A DNA stretch of 64,000 nt from Balneolaceae bacterium. Lineage in GTDB: Bacteria; Bacteroidota; Rhodothermia; Balneolales; Balneolaceae. The stretch spans positions 1 to 64,000 of the forward strand of contig JAEPQH010000005.1 of assembly GCA_017640605.1 (NCBI GenBank). Direction: 5' to 3'. The stretch's first letter is position 1. Each line of letters begins with the position of its first letter. This document shows, piece after piece, positions 7,512 through 15,500 of the stretch. Both the position numbers and the translations under genes were made by a program. The notes beneath the pieces were generated by a model that saw nothing but the letters and a program-made list of their open reading frames with translations, ran no database searches and was not told the DNA's origin.

Positions 7512-9872
7512 TTAGTTCAGTTGTATCGTTCTCAGTCGCAACGAATTCGCAATTACCGAAACAGAGCTGAAACTCATTGCAAGAGCCGCGATCATCGGTG
7601 AAAGTAATAAGCCAAATATCGGGTATAATAACCCTGCAGCTATTGGAATCCCAACTGTGTTATATACAAATGCGAAAAACAGATTCTGATAAATATTTTT
7701 CATCACCGATTTACTCAACCTTAGCGCTTTCACCACGCCCATAATATCGCCTTTCAACAGGGTGATGTCGGCGGATTCGATAGCAACATCGGTTCCGGTA
7801 TCCATGGCAATTCCGATATCGGCTTGAGCAAGGGCAGGGGCGTCATTGGTGCCGTCACCGGCAACGGCTACTATTTTACCTTCTTCTTGTAAGCGTTTTA
7901 CTTCTTCAATTTTATCGCCCGGTAAACAATGCGCTTTATAAGAATCGATACTTAATTCTTCAGCTACTTTTTGAGCTGACGATTCGTTATCGCCGGTAAG
8001 CATTACTATGTTAATATAATTATTATGTAATTCATTAATTGCATTGCCAGCCAGTGTTTTAACCGTATCACTAATAGTAAAGTATCCTATCACCTTTTCA
8101 TCAATACTGATCCACGAAATGGTATTGCCTTCGTCCTCATTACTGATTGTATTATTGGTACCTACAAATCGATCATTCCCTAATTTGATGACTTTTCCAT
8201 CAACAGATCCCTGAATACCTTTCCCGGATTCTTGATCTATGTCACTGGCATTGAATAGAGATAAAGATTTTGATTCAGCAGCATCCACAAAAGCTTTCGC
8301 AAGAGGATGTGTACTGTGTGCATTCAAAGAAGCTGCATACTTTAGCACATCAGATTCTGAGAAATCATCGGCTAATACTTTGATATTCTGAATCTCAGGT
8401 TTCCCTATAGTTAGCGTTCCGGTTTTATCTACAACGAGCACATCGATCTTAGAAAGCTGCTCCAATTTCTCGGCATTTTTGATGAGCACGCCCGATTGAG
8501 CACCTTTGCCCATTCCTACCATTACACTCATCGGTGTTGCGAGTCCTAAGGCACACGGACAAGCAATAATTAATACCGCGATAGCATTTACCAAAGCGTA
8601 CACATGCGCAGGATCAGGACCAAATTGCCACCAAACAATGTAAGTGATGACTGAAATACTCAAAACGATCGGCACAAAATACGAACTGATGCGATCTGCC
8701 AGATTCTGAATGGGAGCGCGACTCGAACTGGCCGATTTCACCATTTCGATGATTTGCGCGAGCAGGGTTTCATCGCCTACTTTTTCGGCAATCATATCGA
8801 AGCTCGAATTGGTGTTAATGGTTCCTGATGTTACAGAATCACCTTTTTTTTTGGTAACAGGCATCGATTCACCCGTAATGGTGGATTCGTCAATATTCGC
8901 AGATCCTTCAACAATCTTTCCATCTACAGGGATTTTATCGCCGGGTTTGATACACAGTCTGTCACCAACCCGAATTTCATCTGCCGAAATAAACTCCATA
9001 ACACCCGATTCACTGATCCGAACCGCATCGTTTGGTGCAAGTTGTAACAAGGCTTTTATCGATTGATTGGTCTGAGAATGAGCCTTTGCTTCCAACACTT
9101 GTCCAACTAGTACCAAGGTTAGAATTACCACGGCAGTTTCGAAATACAGAAATACATGTCCGGCTTCGGTTTTGAATTCTGTAGGGAAAAGTCCCGGAAA
9201 TAGAAGAGCAATCACGCTAAACAACCAAGCCACTCCGGCACCCACTCCTATGAGTGTAAACATGTTAAGGTTCATCGAGCGAATCGAGCGCCAAGCACGT
9301 TCGAAAAACATGCGAGTACTGTAAAACACAACAGGCAGTGTAAGCAGAAGTTGAATCCAGTTCCAGATACCCACATCCATCCAGCGATACAGAGGATTAT
9401 TAGGAATCATCTCCGACATCGCAATCACAAAAACAGGAAGGGTAAATGCTATACTGATCCAGAGTTTTTGCTTTAATTGCTGATAATGTGCTAGCTCAGA
9501 GGCTTCTAAATCGTCGGAAACTTCGGGAACCAAATCCATGCCACAAACCGGACAATCACCCGGTTCATCATACATTTTATCGCCTTCGCAGCGCATGGGG
9601 CAGTAGTATTTGCCAGTTTTAGCTTCCTCTGGGATTTCTTCTTTCTTTGGCGCCTCTTGATCAGGTTTTCGGATGTGATAATGTCCGCCGTCATCAACCA
9701 GAGGTTTTTGAAGCCGTTTGAGCTCAATTTCCTGTTCTGATTCTATGACAGCTTCTTCTGCATTCAAATCCACTGAAACGGCCTCAACGCCGTCAATCTT
9801 ACTCAGTAGTTCCTCAACGTGACCTCGGCAGCCATTGCACGACATGCCATCTACTTTATAGGTATACTTCAT
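7512..9872 (-). CDS. copA: copper-translocating P1B-type ATPase with HMA and HMBD domains
   Basis: A 786-residue inner-membrane copper exporter. Domains in order: heavy-metal-associated domain (1-68) with C12-N-G-C15; a cysteine-rich heavy-metal-binding domain (88-117) with YYCPM and CPVCGMDLVPE; eight expected membrane helices; actuator TGES (333-336); the intramembrane C438-P-C440 that defines Cu-type pumps; the phosphorylated D482 in DKTGTLT; the HP motif in STHPLAKAF; and GDGTNDAP. All key residues are present, so it should be active. An HMA-AraC fusion regulator lies upstream on the same strand across a roughly 1-kb repeat-rich gap, which suggests copper-responsive control. Confidence 0.95.
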   Translation of the reverse strand: MKYTYKVDGMSCNGCRGHVEELLSKIDGVEAVSVDLNAEEAVIESEQEIELKRLQKPLVDDGGHYHIRKPDQEAPKKEEIPEEAKTGKYYCPMRCEGDKMYDEPGDCPVCGMDLVPEVSDDLEASELAHYQQLKQKLWISIAFTLPVFVIAMSEMIPNNPLYRWMDVGIWNWIQLLLTLPVVFYSTRMFFERAWRSIRSMNLNMFTLIGVGAGVAWLFSVIALLFPGLFPTEFKTEAGHVFLYFETAVVILTLVLVGQVLEAKAHSQTNQSIKALLQLAPNDAVRISESGVMEFISADEIRVGDRLCIKPGDKIPVDGKIVEGSANIDESTITGESMPVTKKKGDSVTSGTINTNSSFDMIAEKVGDETLLAQIIEMVKSASSSRAPIQNLADRISSYFVPIVLSISVITYIVWWQFGPDPAHVYALVNAIAVLIIACPCALGLATPMSVMVGMGKGAQSGVLIKNAEKLEQLSKIDVLVVDKTGTLTIGKPEIQNIKVLADDFSESDVLKYAASLNAHSTHPLAKAFVDAAESKSLSLFNASDIDQESGKGIQGSVDGKVIKLGNDRFVGTNNTISNEDEGNTISWISIDEKVIGYFTISDTVKTLAGNAINELHNNYINIVMLTGDNESSAQKVAEELSIDSYKAHCLPGDKIEEVKRLQEEGKIVAVAGDGTNDAPALAQADIGIAMDTGTDVAIESADITLLKGDIMGVVKALRLSKSVMKNIYQNLFFAFVYNTVGIPIAAGLLYPIFGLLLSPMIAALAMSFSSVSVIANSLRLRTIQLN

Positions 9873-9926
9873 TTTTCTGATGATTTATTTGTGCTGAATT
9901 TCCATTTTTTTGTTTGCAATGTGTGT

Positions 9927-9947
9927 ACAAGATTTTTGAATTCTTGT
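9927..9947. promoter_or_regulatory. possible operator upstream of copA
   Basis: Inverted repeat ACAAGA-9 nt-TCTTGT located 55-75 bp before the copA start. It is the only clear symmetric motif between copA and the repeat array, and position and size fit an activator or repressor site. Binding by the HMA-AraC protein is a guess. Confidence 0.25.
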
Positions 9948-9997
9948 GTAATTCTTTCGGAGACATTTTCACATGATGTGTTTTTGGAATGAAATCT

Positions 9998-10723
9998 CCA
10001 TCATTTCGCCGATTTAATGTTTATGATCATAAATCCTCCATCGAAAGAGGCGGGGTGATGGAAATTTATTGAGGAAACTTGCCTTATTATAGATTCCATC
10101 AGCCGGGCTATGCAAGCCTTAATTGAATGCATTTAGCCAAATCATGGGTTCACAAGTCTTAATGCGTTGTTGCCCGACAGATGGAAAGCCAAAGAATTAT
10201 ATTTTTGCCCATCCATCATTTCGCTGATTTAAAGTTTATGATCACAAATCCTACATCAAAAGAGGCGGGGTGATGGAAATTTAATGATGAAACGTGCCCT
10301 ATTAAAGATTCCATCAGCCGGGCTAAGCAAGCCTTAATTGGATGCATTTAGCTAAATCATGGGTTGTGAGCCTTAATTCGTTGTTGCCCGACAGATGGAA
10401 AGCTAAAGAATTATATTTTTGCCCATCCATCATTTCGCCGATTTAAAGTTTATGATCACAAATCCAACATCGTAAGAGGCGGGGTGATGGAAATTTATTA
10501 TGCAGACGTGCCCTATTTTAGATTTTATCAGCCGGGCTATGCTAGCCTCAATTGAACGCATATAGCCAAATCGTAAGTTCGCAAGTCTTAATGCATTGTT
10601 GCCCGACAGATGGAAAGCTAAAGAATTATATTTTTGCCCATCCACCATTTCGCTGATTTAATGTTTATGATCACAAATCCTACATCGAAAGAGGCGGGGT
10701 GATGGAAATTTATTGAGGAAACA
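9998..10723 (+). repeat. tandem array of about 215-bp double-hairpin repeats (three full, one partial)
   Basis: Units begin at 9998, 10213, 10427 and 10642, a period of 214-215 bp; the fourth stops after its first hairpin. Each full unit holds hairpin 1 (CCATCATTTCGCC against GGCGGGGTGATGG, enclosing about 38 bp) and hairpin 2 (CCATCAGCCGGGC against GCCCGACAGATGG, with a nested GGCTA/TAGCC stem). In hairpin 1 the TTT faces GGG, so it pairs fully as plus-strand RNA through G-U but not on the minus strand. Copies differ at scattered sites. No ORF is conserved. The array separates copA from its probable regulator gene. A short relative lies at 17465-17570. Confidence 0.85.
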
Positions 10724-10835
10724 AGCCATTAAAAAAACCTTCAACTGTGCATTTGTCCAATAGATATAAACAAAGTTTTCTCGAGTTACGAGCAAAGTGA
10801 AATTTTTTTGTAAATCCACAATCAAAGTAATTTTT

Positions 10836-10875
10836 CTTTGTCCCTTTGTCCCTTTGTCCCTTTGTCCCTTTGTCC
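10836..10875 (-). repeat. five tandem 8-bp repeats with a G-quadruplex motif
   Basis: Five perfect copies of CTTTGTCC on the plus strand. On the minus strand, the sense strand of the regulator gene, this gives four GGG runs separated by ACAAA (10842-10868), the canonical G3-N5 quadruplex pattern. It begins at the regulator's stop codon, so it would sit at the start of the 3' untranslated RNA. Copy number could vary by slippage. Confidence 0.85.
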
Positions 10876-11444
10876 TAAACCTCGTCTAGAGCTTTTCTTG
10901 GCTTATCCATCAGTTTTCTGAATTGAGAAGGAGTGAAGCCCGTTTCGGCTTTAAATTGATTGGAGAGATATTGGGAGCTGCTGTATCCAAGCTCCCAAGC
11001 GATTTCAGAAATAGTTTTTTCGCCGTACACCAATAACTCTTTTACGCGTTCGATACGTTGTAGAATCACATATTTTTCAATGGTTCGGCCTTCCGCTTTC
11101 GAAAACAGTGAGCTTAAACTTGAGTAACTTTTATTCAGATCACGCTCTAAAAACGAGGAAATATTCATCTGCTCCACTTCACTAGACTCTTGATGCACAT
11201 ACTTAATGACCTGCGTTTTGATCATCGAAATCAACTTTGACTGCTCGTCATCAATTAACTCAAATCCGGCTTGTTCCAGCGCTTCAGCAATATCAGCTCT
11301 GTCGATGGGGTGGTTCGATTCGATATATGCTTTTCCTAAATCAACTGAAGTGGTTTCAAAATCGAACGAATCCAGAATGTCGGCTACTGCTTTTATACAG
11401 CGACCACAAACCATGTTTTTGATATGTAATTCAGCTTGATGCAT
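10875..11444 (-). CDS. HMA domain-AraC type transcriptional regulator fusion
   Basis: A 189-residue fusion. Residues 1-68 form a heavy-metal-associated ferredoxin-like domain with the metal motif M11-V-C13-G-R-C16; residues about 80-180 form an AraC/XylS helix-turn-helix domain with IERVKELLVYGEKTISEIAWELGYSSSQYLSNQFK (131-165) and TGFTPSQFRKL. An AraC protein whose sensor is a copper-chaperone fold is expected to read Cu(I) or a similar ion directly or by transfer from CopZ or CopA. It lies upstream of copA on the same strand, and its stop codon is part of a G-rich tandem repeat. Metal specificity and targets are inferred. Confidence 0.88.
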   Translation of the reverse strand: MHQAELHIKNMVCGRCIKAVADILDSFDFETTSVDLGKAYIESNHPIDRADIAEALEQAGFELIDDEQSKLISMIKTQVIKYVHQESSEVEQMNISSFLERDLNKSYSSLSSLFSKAEGRTIEKYVILQRIERVKELLVYGEKTISEIAWELGYSSSQYLSNQFKAETGFTPSQFRKLMDKPRKALDEV

Positions 11445-11460
11445 GGTAGATGATAGGGAA

Positions 11461-11493
11461 TTGAATATTCAATATTCAATAATGAATATTCAA
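11461..11493. promoter_or_regulatory. AT-rich palindromes upstream of the HMA-AraC gene
   Basis: The perfect palindrome TTGAATATTCAA (11461-11472) is followed by a second TGAATATTCAA (11483-11493), 17-49 bp before the regulator start. They could be an autoregulatory operator or a hairpin in the leader. AT-rich palindromic words also occur in other gaps here, so significance is uncertain. Confidence 0.3.
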
Positions 11494-11642
11494 CACTCAA
11501 CATTAATCAGTGTTCCTCTGTTTCAATCAACGAAGTTTTAACGTAGTTGATGCCTCTGTTCCTTTGATCCTTTTACCCCTCCATCATTTTCATATTGCAG
11601 AGACCCTATTTATAACCTAGCTTCATCCAAAAATTATTTCCT

Positions 11643-13238
11643 ATGCAAAAATCTGACTTACTGTTCTTGATTGGAGTTATTCTTGGAACTTCATCCTCAA
11701 TAATCGCCCAAACCACTGAAATTACCTATCCACCTGAATTTGAGGAAATATTCCCGATCTACGAAAAGGCCCTTGGTGATTTTCATAAACCCATTTCTTC
11801 AGAAAATGAATTAGCTCAACGTTACTTCGATCAGGGCTATCAGATGATGTACGCGTTCACAAAACAAGATGCTGCTCGATCTTTTCGTGAAGCCTGGAAA
11901 GCAGATCCAAATTGTGCGATTTGTTATTGGGGTGAAGCTTGGGCCTGGGGTTCGTATCTGAATGGGAAAATGCGGTCAAGTGAAGCTCCACGAGCGTTTA
12001 CAGCTATTCAAAAAGCCAAAGAATTAGCCGACCAAGGATACGCATCCCAAAAAGAAAAAGATTTTATTGATGCAATGGCAGTACGTTATGCACCTGAATT
12101 TGATGAAGAAAATCAAGCTAAGTTAGACACGCTTTATGCCGAGGCATCTCGTGAACTATATGAAAAATATCCGGACGATTTGGAAGCCGGTACTTTTTAT
12201 GGAGAAGCACTTTTTTTGCTGGAACCCCGACGTGGAACCCGAGATCTTGACGATCCTGACGTGATCAAAATTCACGAAGTTCTGGAAGATGTACTCGCCA
12301 AAGACATCAAACACCCCGGTGCGTGCCATTTGTACATTCATGCTACTGAGTCAACCATCGATCCGGGTAAAGCTGAGGCTTGCTCTGAGTATATAGGTAC
12401 TTCAATTCCGGGGGCATCTCACATCAATCACATGCCATCGCATACGTGGAACGAAATCGGGCGTTGGGGCGATGCCGTTCGAGCAAACATCATGGCTTGG
12501 CATTCTGATCAAAAAGAAGCGGTAGGAGAGGGTTTTGCCATTTATCCAAGTCATAATCTACACATGCTTGCTTTTGCAGCGAGTATGGATGGTCAAAGTG
12601 GAATTGCAACCCAAGCTGGGCGGGATTACACCAAACTAACGGGCCGACCAATGTACGAGTTAATGACGTTAATTCGCTTTGGTCGTTTTGATGAAGTATT
12701 TAGAGTTTCCGAACGACCAACCCATGATGTACAAGCCGGAATTTGGGATTTTAGTCATGGCTATGCATTGGCTAAACAAGGTGAAATTGAATTTGCAAAG
12801 GCCCATCTCAAACGAGTTGCTGATTTAGCAGATTCAACTAACTCACGATTCAGGTTTCATTCCGGCAAAGATTTACTGGGAACCTTAGCCAACATTCTGA
12901 AAGGAGAGATTTCGTGGTTAGAAGGAGATCTGCAAGCAGCTATCGATGCCTTTGAACAAGCTGTGATTATAGAAGACGGCTTAGATTATGACGAACCAGA
13001 ACCACTACCATTTGCTGCCCGACATTGGCTGGGAGCTGCTTACTTAGAAATCGGCGATTTTAAGAAAGCCGAAGCAGTCTATCGCGCAGAGTTGGAAGAT
13101 CACCCAAATAATGGATGGTCGTATTACGGATTGATGCAAGCACTTGAAGGACAGGGAACATCGGATCCTGAATTAGAAAAAGCGTTCGAAGCAAGTTGGG
13201 AAAGATCGGATACTTGGATAAAGGGGAGTAAATTCTAG
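11643..13238 (+). CDS. exported tetratricopeptide-repeat protein with conserved His clusters
   Basis: A 531-residue protein with a signal peptide (1-22, cleavage near IIAQ) and TPR-like helical pairs throughout, clearest at 60-110 and 400-520. Distinctive histidine motifs stand out: H224-PGACH229-LYIH233, H260-INH263-MPSH267-TW and YPSH304-NLH307. A C91-x2-C94 pair may form a disulfide. I recognise a family of bacterial secreted TPR proteins sharing these blocks but no established function. The clustered histidines suggest a metal or cofactor site inside the solenoid. It stands alone, divergent from the HMA-AraC regulator with about 200 bp between, so a link to metal handling is possible but unproven. 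Confidence 0.8.
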   Translation: MQKSDLLFLIGVILGTSSSIIAQTTEITYPPEFEEIFPIYEKALGDFHKPISSENELAQRYFDQGYQMMYAFTKQDAARSFREAWKADPNCAICYWGEAWAWGSYLNGKMRSSEAPRAFTAIQKAKELADQGYASQKEKDFIDAMAVRYAPEFDEENQAKLDTLYAEASRELYEKYPDDLEAGTFYGEALFLLEPRRGTRDLDDPDVIKIHEVLEDVLAKDIKHPGACHLYIHATESTIDPGKAEACSEYIGTSIPGASHINHMPSHTWNEIGRWGDAVRANIMAWHSDQKEAVGEGFAIYPSHNLHMLAFAASMDGQSGIATQAGRDYTKLTGRPMYELMTLIRFGRFDEVFRVSERPTHDVQAGIWDFSHGYALAKQGEIEFAKAHLKRVADLADSTNSRFRFHSGKDLLGTLANILKGEISWLEGDLQAAIDAFEQAVIIEDGLDYDEPEPLPFAARHWLGAAYLEIGDFKKAEAVYRAELEDHPNNGWSYYGLMQALEGQGTSDPELEKAFEASWERSDTWIKGSKF

Positions 13239-13284
13239 GGTAATTTTAAATTAAAAATGAAAAATTTACAATTACTCCTATAAC

Positions 13285-14427
13285 TCAATACAACTCGTAT
13301 TCCAACAAACGACACTCGATAGTAGAGTTATACAATTCAATACGTTGCGACGAACGCAATCCAACTTTTTTGGACAGTGGCAAATTTCCGGTGAATACAT
13401 AGCCCCATTTACCGGAGCATTCCTGTTTGAAGAAATCACCCATTGATTTGTAAAGAGGAGCGAGATTAACGCCTTCATCCAGTCGTTCTCCATAGGGAGG
13501 ATTCAGTACAACTACTCCATTGCCTTCCGGAATGGTAGTGTCTTTAAAATCACATAAATCAAATTCTATGAGATGATCAACACCCGCGGTTTGGGCATTT
13601 TTACGAGCCGCTTCAATTGCTTTTAAATCATGATCAGTGGCGATAATCCGACCTTTTGGTTCTTTGATAGAGGCTTGTTTTAATTCCGATCGTAGTTTTT
13701 TCCAAGCATCTTCATCAAAACCTAAAATGTGTTTGATTCCGAAATTTGGTCGAAGTAAACCCGGTGCTTTTTGAGTGGCAATTAACGCAGCTTCGATAGC
13801 GATTGTGCCGGAACCACACATCGGGTTTATGAAGTGCCAATCTGTTTCCCATTTTGAAGCCTGAATAATTGCCGCAGCTAAAGTTTCTTGCATGGGGGCG
13901 GCATGATATTCTCTTCGATATCCACGTCGGTTTAGCGACTCACCAGAGGTATCTAAATAAACCGCAGCCTCATCATCTTTCCAGAAGAGAAAAACCACGG
14001 TGCGGTTTAATTTTGGCCCTGAATCAGGACGTGCTCCTTTCCTTGCTCTTATGCGATCAACGATAGCATCCTTTGCAGCCAGATTTGCAAACTGCGTGTT
14101 GGTGATGGTTCTATTATTGATGAACGAAGTCAAACTCACATAGCCGTGCTTATCGATATAATCTTCCCAGGGAACAGATTTGAGCTCTTCAGCTAATTCT
14201 TCTGCATTCCTCGCTTTGAAACTCTTCAGCTGATAATGAATGCGGTGCGCACAACGAAGGGTGAGATTCAAGAACATACAATCGTCGAGCGTACCATCAA
14301 TCTCTACACCGGCTAATCGTGTTTTTCGAATTACAAATCCAAGTAACACCAGTTCGGTTTTAAGAAAGGGAACCATGCCTTTTGGGCAGGTTATAGATAT
14401 AGTAGAAGATTGGGAAAAGTCGGCCAT
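13285..14427 (-). CDS. THUMP-domain class I SAM-dependent RNA methyltransferase (RlmL N-domain/YpsC-like)
   Basis: A 380-residue enzyme of COG0116, related to the N-terminal half of E. coli RlmL, which makes m2G in 23S rRNA. The THUMP RNA-binding domain lies at about 45-160 and the Rossmann methyltransferase at 170-380, with motif I FINPMCGSGTIAIEAAL (199-215) and the catalytic NPPYGERL (309-316). This is a complete single-domain-pair protein, not a truncated RlmL: related proteins in Firmicutes and Bacteroidota have this length. The exact target base cannot be read from sequence. It is followed by a roughly 46-bp AT-rich gap convergent with the TPR gene. Confidence 0.9.
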   Translation of the reverse strand: MADFSQSSTISITCPKGMVPFLKTELVLLGFVIRKTRLAGVEIDGTLDDCMFLNLTLRCAHRIHYQLKSFKARNAEELAEELKSVPWEDYIDKHGYVSLTSFINNRTITNTQFANLAAKDAIVDRIRARKGARPDSGPKLNRTVVFLFWKDDEAAVYLDTSGESLNRRGYRREYHAAPMQETLAAAIIQASKWETDWHFINPMCGSGTIAIEAALIATQKAPGLLRPNFGIKHILGFDEDAWKKLRSELKQASIKEPKGRIIATDHDLKAIEAARKNAQTAGVDHLIEFDLCDFKDTTIPEGNGVVVLNPPYGERLDEGVNLAPLYKSMGDFFKQECSGKWGYVFTGNLPLSKKVGLRSSQRIELYNSTIECRLLEYELY

Positions 14428-14440
14428 GTAAAAGTGTTTA

Positions 14441-14480
14441 GTGTTGAGTTTTGAGTGTTAAGTTTAAAAAAACTCAACAC
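14441..14480 (-). terminator. hairpin between slyD and the RNA methyltransferase gene
   Basis: Perfect 11-bp inverted repeat GTGTTGAGTTT (14441-14451) and AAACTCAACAC (14470-14480) with an 18-nt loop. It lies downstream of the slyD stop on the minus strand. No strong T-run follows, so it may be a transcript-end stabiliser or attenuator rather than a classic terminator. Confidence 0.45.
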
Positions 14481-14504
14481 TCAGCATTTAGAACTCAAAA
14501 CTGA

Positions 14505-14933
14505 TTATGCTATTTCAACAACTTCAATGTTGAACGTTAAGTCTTTACCTGCAAGGGGGTGGTTAGCATCGATGGTAACTTGCTCTCCCTCAACATTTGT
14601 TACCTGGCAAGGAATAGCTTGACCATCCGGTTGATTGAGTTGAAGCTGCATTCCAACTTCAGGTTCCATGCCTTCGGGTAGCTGAGATTTCTCAACAACT
14701 ACTTCCATTTGCGGATTGTGCTCGCCATATGCTTCTGCACTTGGGATGTTAGCTGTGGTTGATTCACCAACACCTAAACCAATAATTGCTTTTTCAAATC
14801 CCGGGATAAGTTGCCCCTGACCAAGGGTAAATTGTAGTGGGTCGCGATTTAGTGAAGAATCAAAAACTTCACCATCTTCTAATGTTCCTGTGTAATGTAC
14901 TTTAACGGTATCACCGTCTTTAATAGTTGACAA
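14505..14933 (-). CDS. slyD: FKBP-type peptidyl-prolyl isomerase, SlyD-like
   Basis: A 142-residue cytoplasmic foldase. The FKBP core is split around an insert-in-flap domain: VHYTGTLEDGEVFDSSLNRDPLQFTLGQGQLIPGFEKAIIGLGVGE (13-58) and the C-terminal strands, with the chaperone insert at about 70-125 (AEAYGEHNP through VTIDANHPLAGKDL). It lacks the histidine-rich nickel-binding tail of E. coli SlyD. The start is a TTG; no in-frame ATG precedes the conserved N-terminus. It is divergent from the CoA-binding protein gene with about 75 bp between the two starts. Confidence 0.92.
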   Translation of the reverse strand: MSTIKDGDTVKVHYTGTLEDGEVFDSSLNRDPLQFTLGQGQLIPGFEKAIIGLGVGESTTANIPSAEAYGEHNPQMEVVVEKSQLPEGMEPEVGMQLQLNQPDGQAIPCQVTNVEGEQVTIDANHPLAGKDLTFNIEVVEIA

Positions 14934-15008
14934 AATATTCCTTTTATTTTGAGTAGTTTAAATTCAGCCTTAAAGATAAGCATCCTGTAAACCAATATTT
15001 TGATAAGT

Positions 15009-15434
15009 ATGAGCAACTTAATCCAGCCAAATCCACAAGAAGTGTTAAAGAAAGCCAAAACAGTAGCCGTGGTAGGTTGTTCAGCGAATCCTTACCGTAC
15101 GAGTAACTATGCGGCCAAATATCTTATGAATCGAGGCTATACAGTGATTCCGGTGAACCCGGTTGAAAAAGAAATTCTGGGAGTAACCTGTTATTCAAAA
15201 CTCGATGACATTCCTCAAGAGATTCAGATTGATGTAGTAAACGTGTTCAGAAATAAAAGATATACCGGTGGAGTTGTAGAGGAAGTAGAGGAGTGGAAAG
15301 ATAAAACAGGACAAAATCCTGTTGTATGGACTCAATTAGATGTTTCCTCCCCTGAAGCCGAACTAGTAGCAGAAAAAGCAGAAATTCCCTACATCCGAAA
15401 TCTGTGCATTATGGTTGAGCTAGATCATTTGTAA
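15009..15434 (+). CDS. CoA-binding domain protein (YccU-like)
   Basis: A 141-residue small Rossmann protein of the CoA_binding family, as in YccU and the N-terminal part of acyl-CoA synthetase ADP-forming subunits. The nucleotide loop is TVAVVGCSANPYRTSNYAAKYL (18-39), followed by GYTVIPVNPVEKEILG and the conserved IDVVNVFR. The ATG at 15009 is preferred over an in-frame TTG nine bases earlier because the family begins near MSNLIQPN. The protein probably binds CoA or a similar nucleotide, and its physiological role is not established. It converges on yajQ across a perfect 17-bp hairpin. Confidence 0.87.
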   Translation: MSNLIQPNPQEVLKKAKTVAVVGCSANPYRTSNYAAKYLMNRGYTVIPVNPVEKEILGVTCYSKLDDIPQEIQIDVVNVFRNKRYTGGVVEEVEEWKDKTGQNPVVWTQLDVSSPEAELVAEKAEIPYIRNLCIMVELDHL

Positions 15435-15447
15435 TTAAAAATGAAAG

Positions 15448-15494
15448 ATTTAAGATGAAAAATTGATGATGATTTTAAATTTTTCATCTTAAAT
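15448..15494. terminator. bidirectional hairpin between convergent genes
   Basis: Perfect 17-bp inverted repeat, 15448-15464 against 15478-15494 (arm ATTTAAGATGAAAAATT), with a 13-nt loop. It fills the gap between the convergent CoA-binding and yajQ genes and can end transcripts from both sides. AT-rich arms with only weak T-tracts make it atypical. Confidence 0.65.
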
Positions 15495-15500
15495 TTTGAA

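Noticed and set aside
10430-10648. 72-codon minus-strand frame inside the 215-bp repeat array
   Set aside because: It is not conserved across units; stops break the same frame in the other copies, and the repeat structure explains the sequence.
9998-10723. CRISPR-like array
   Set aside because: Units are 215 bp with no unique spacers and no cas genes nearby; this is a tandem structured repeat.
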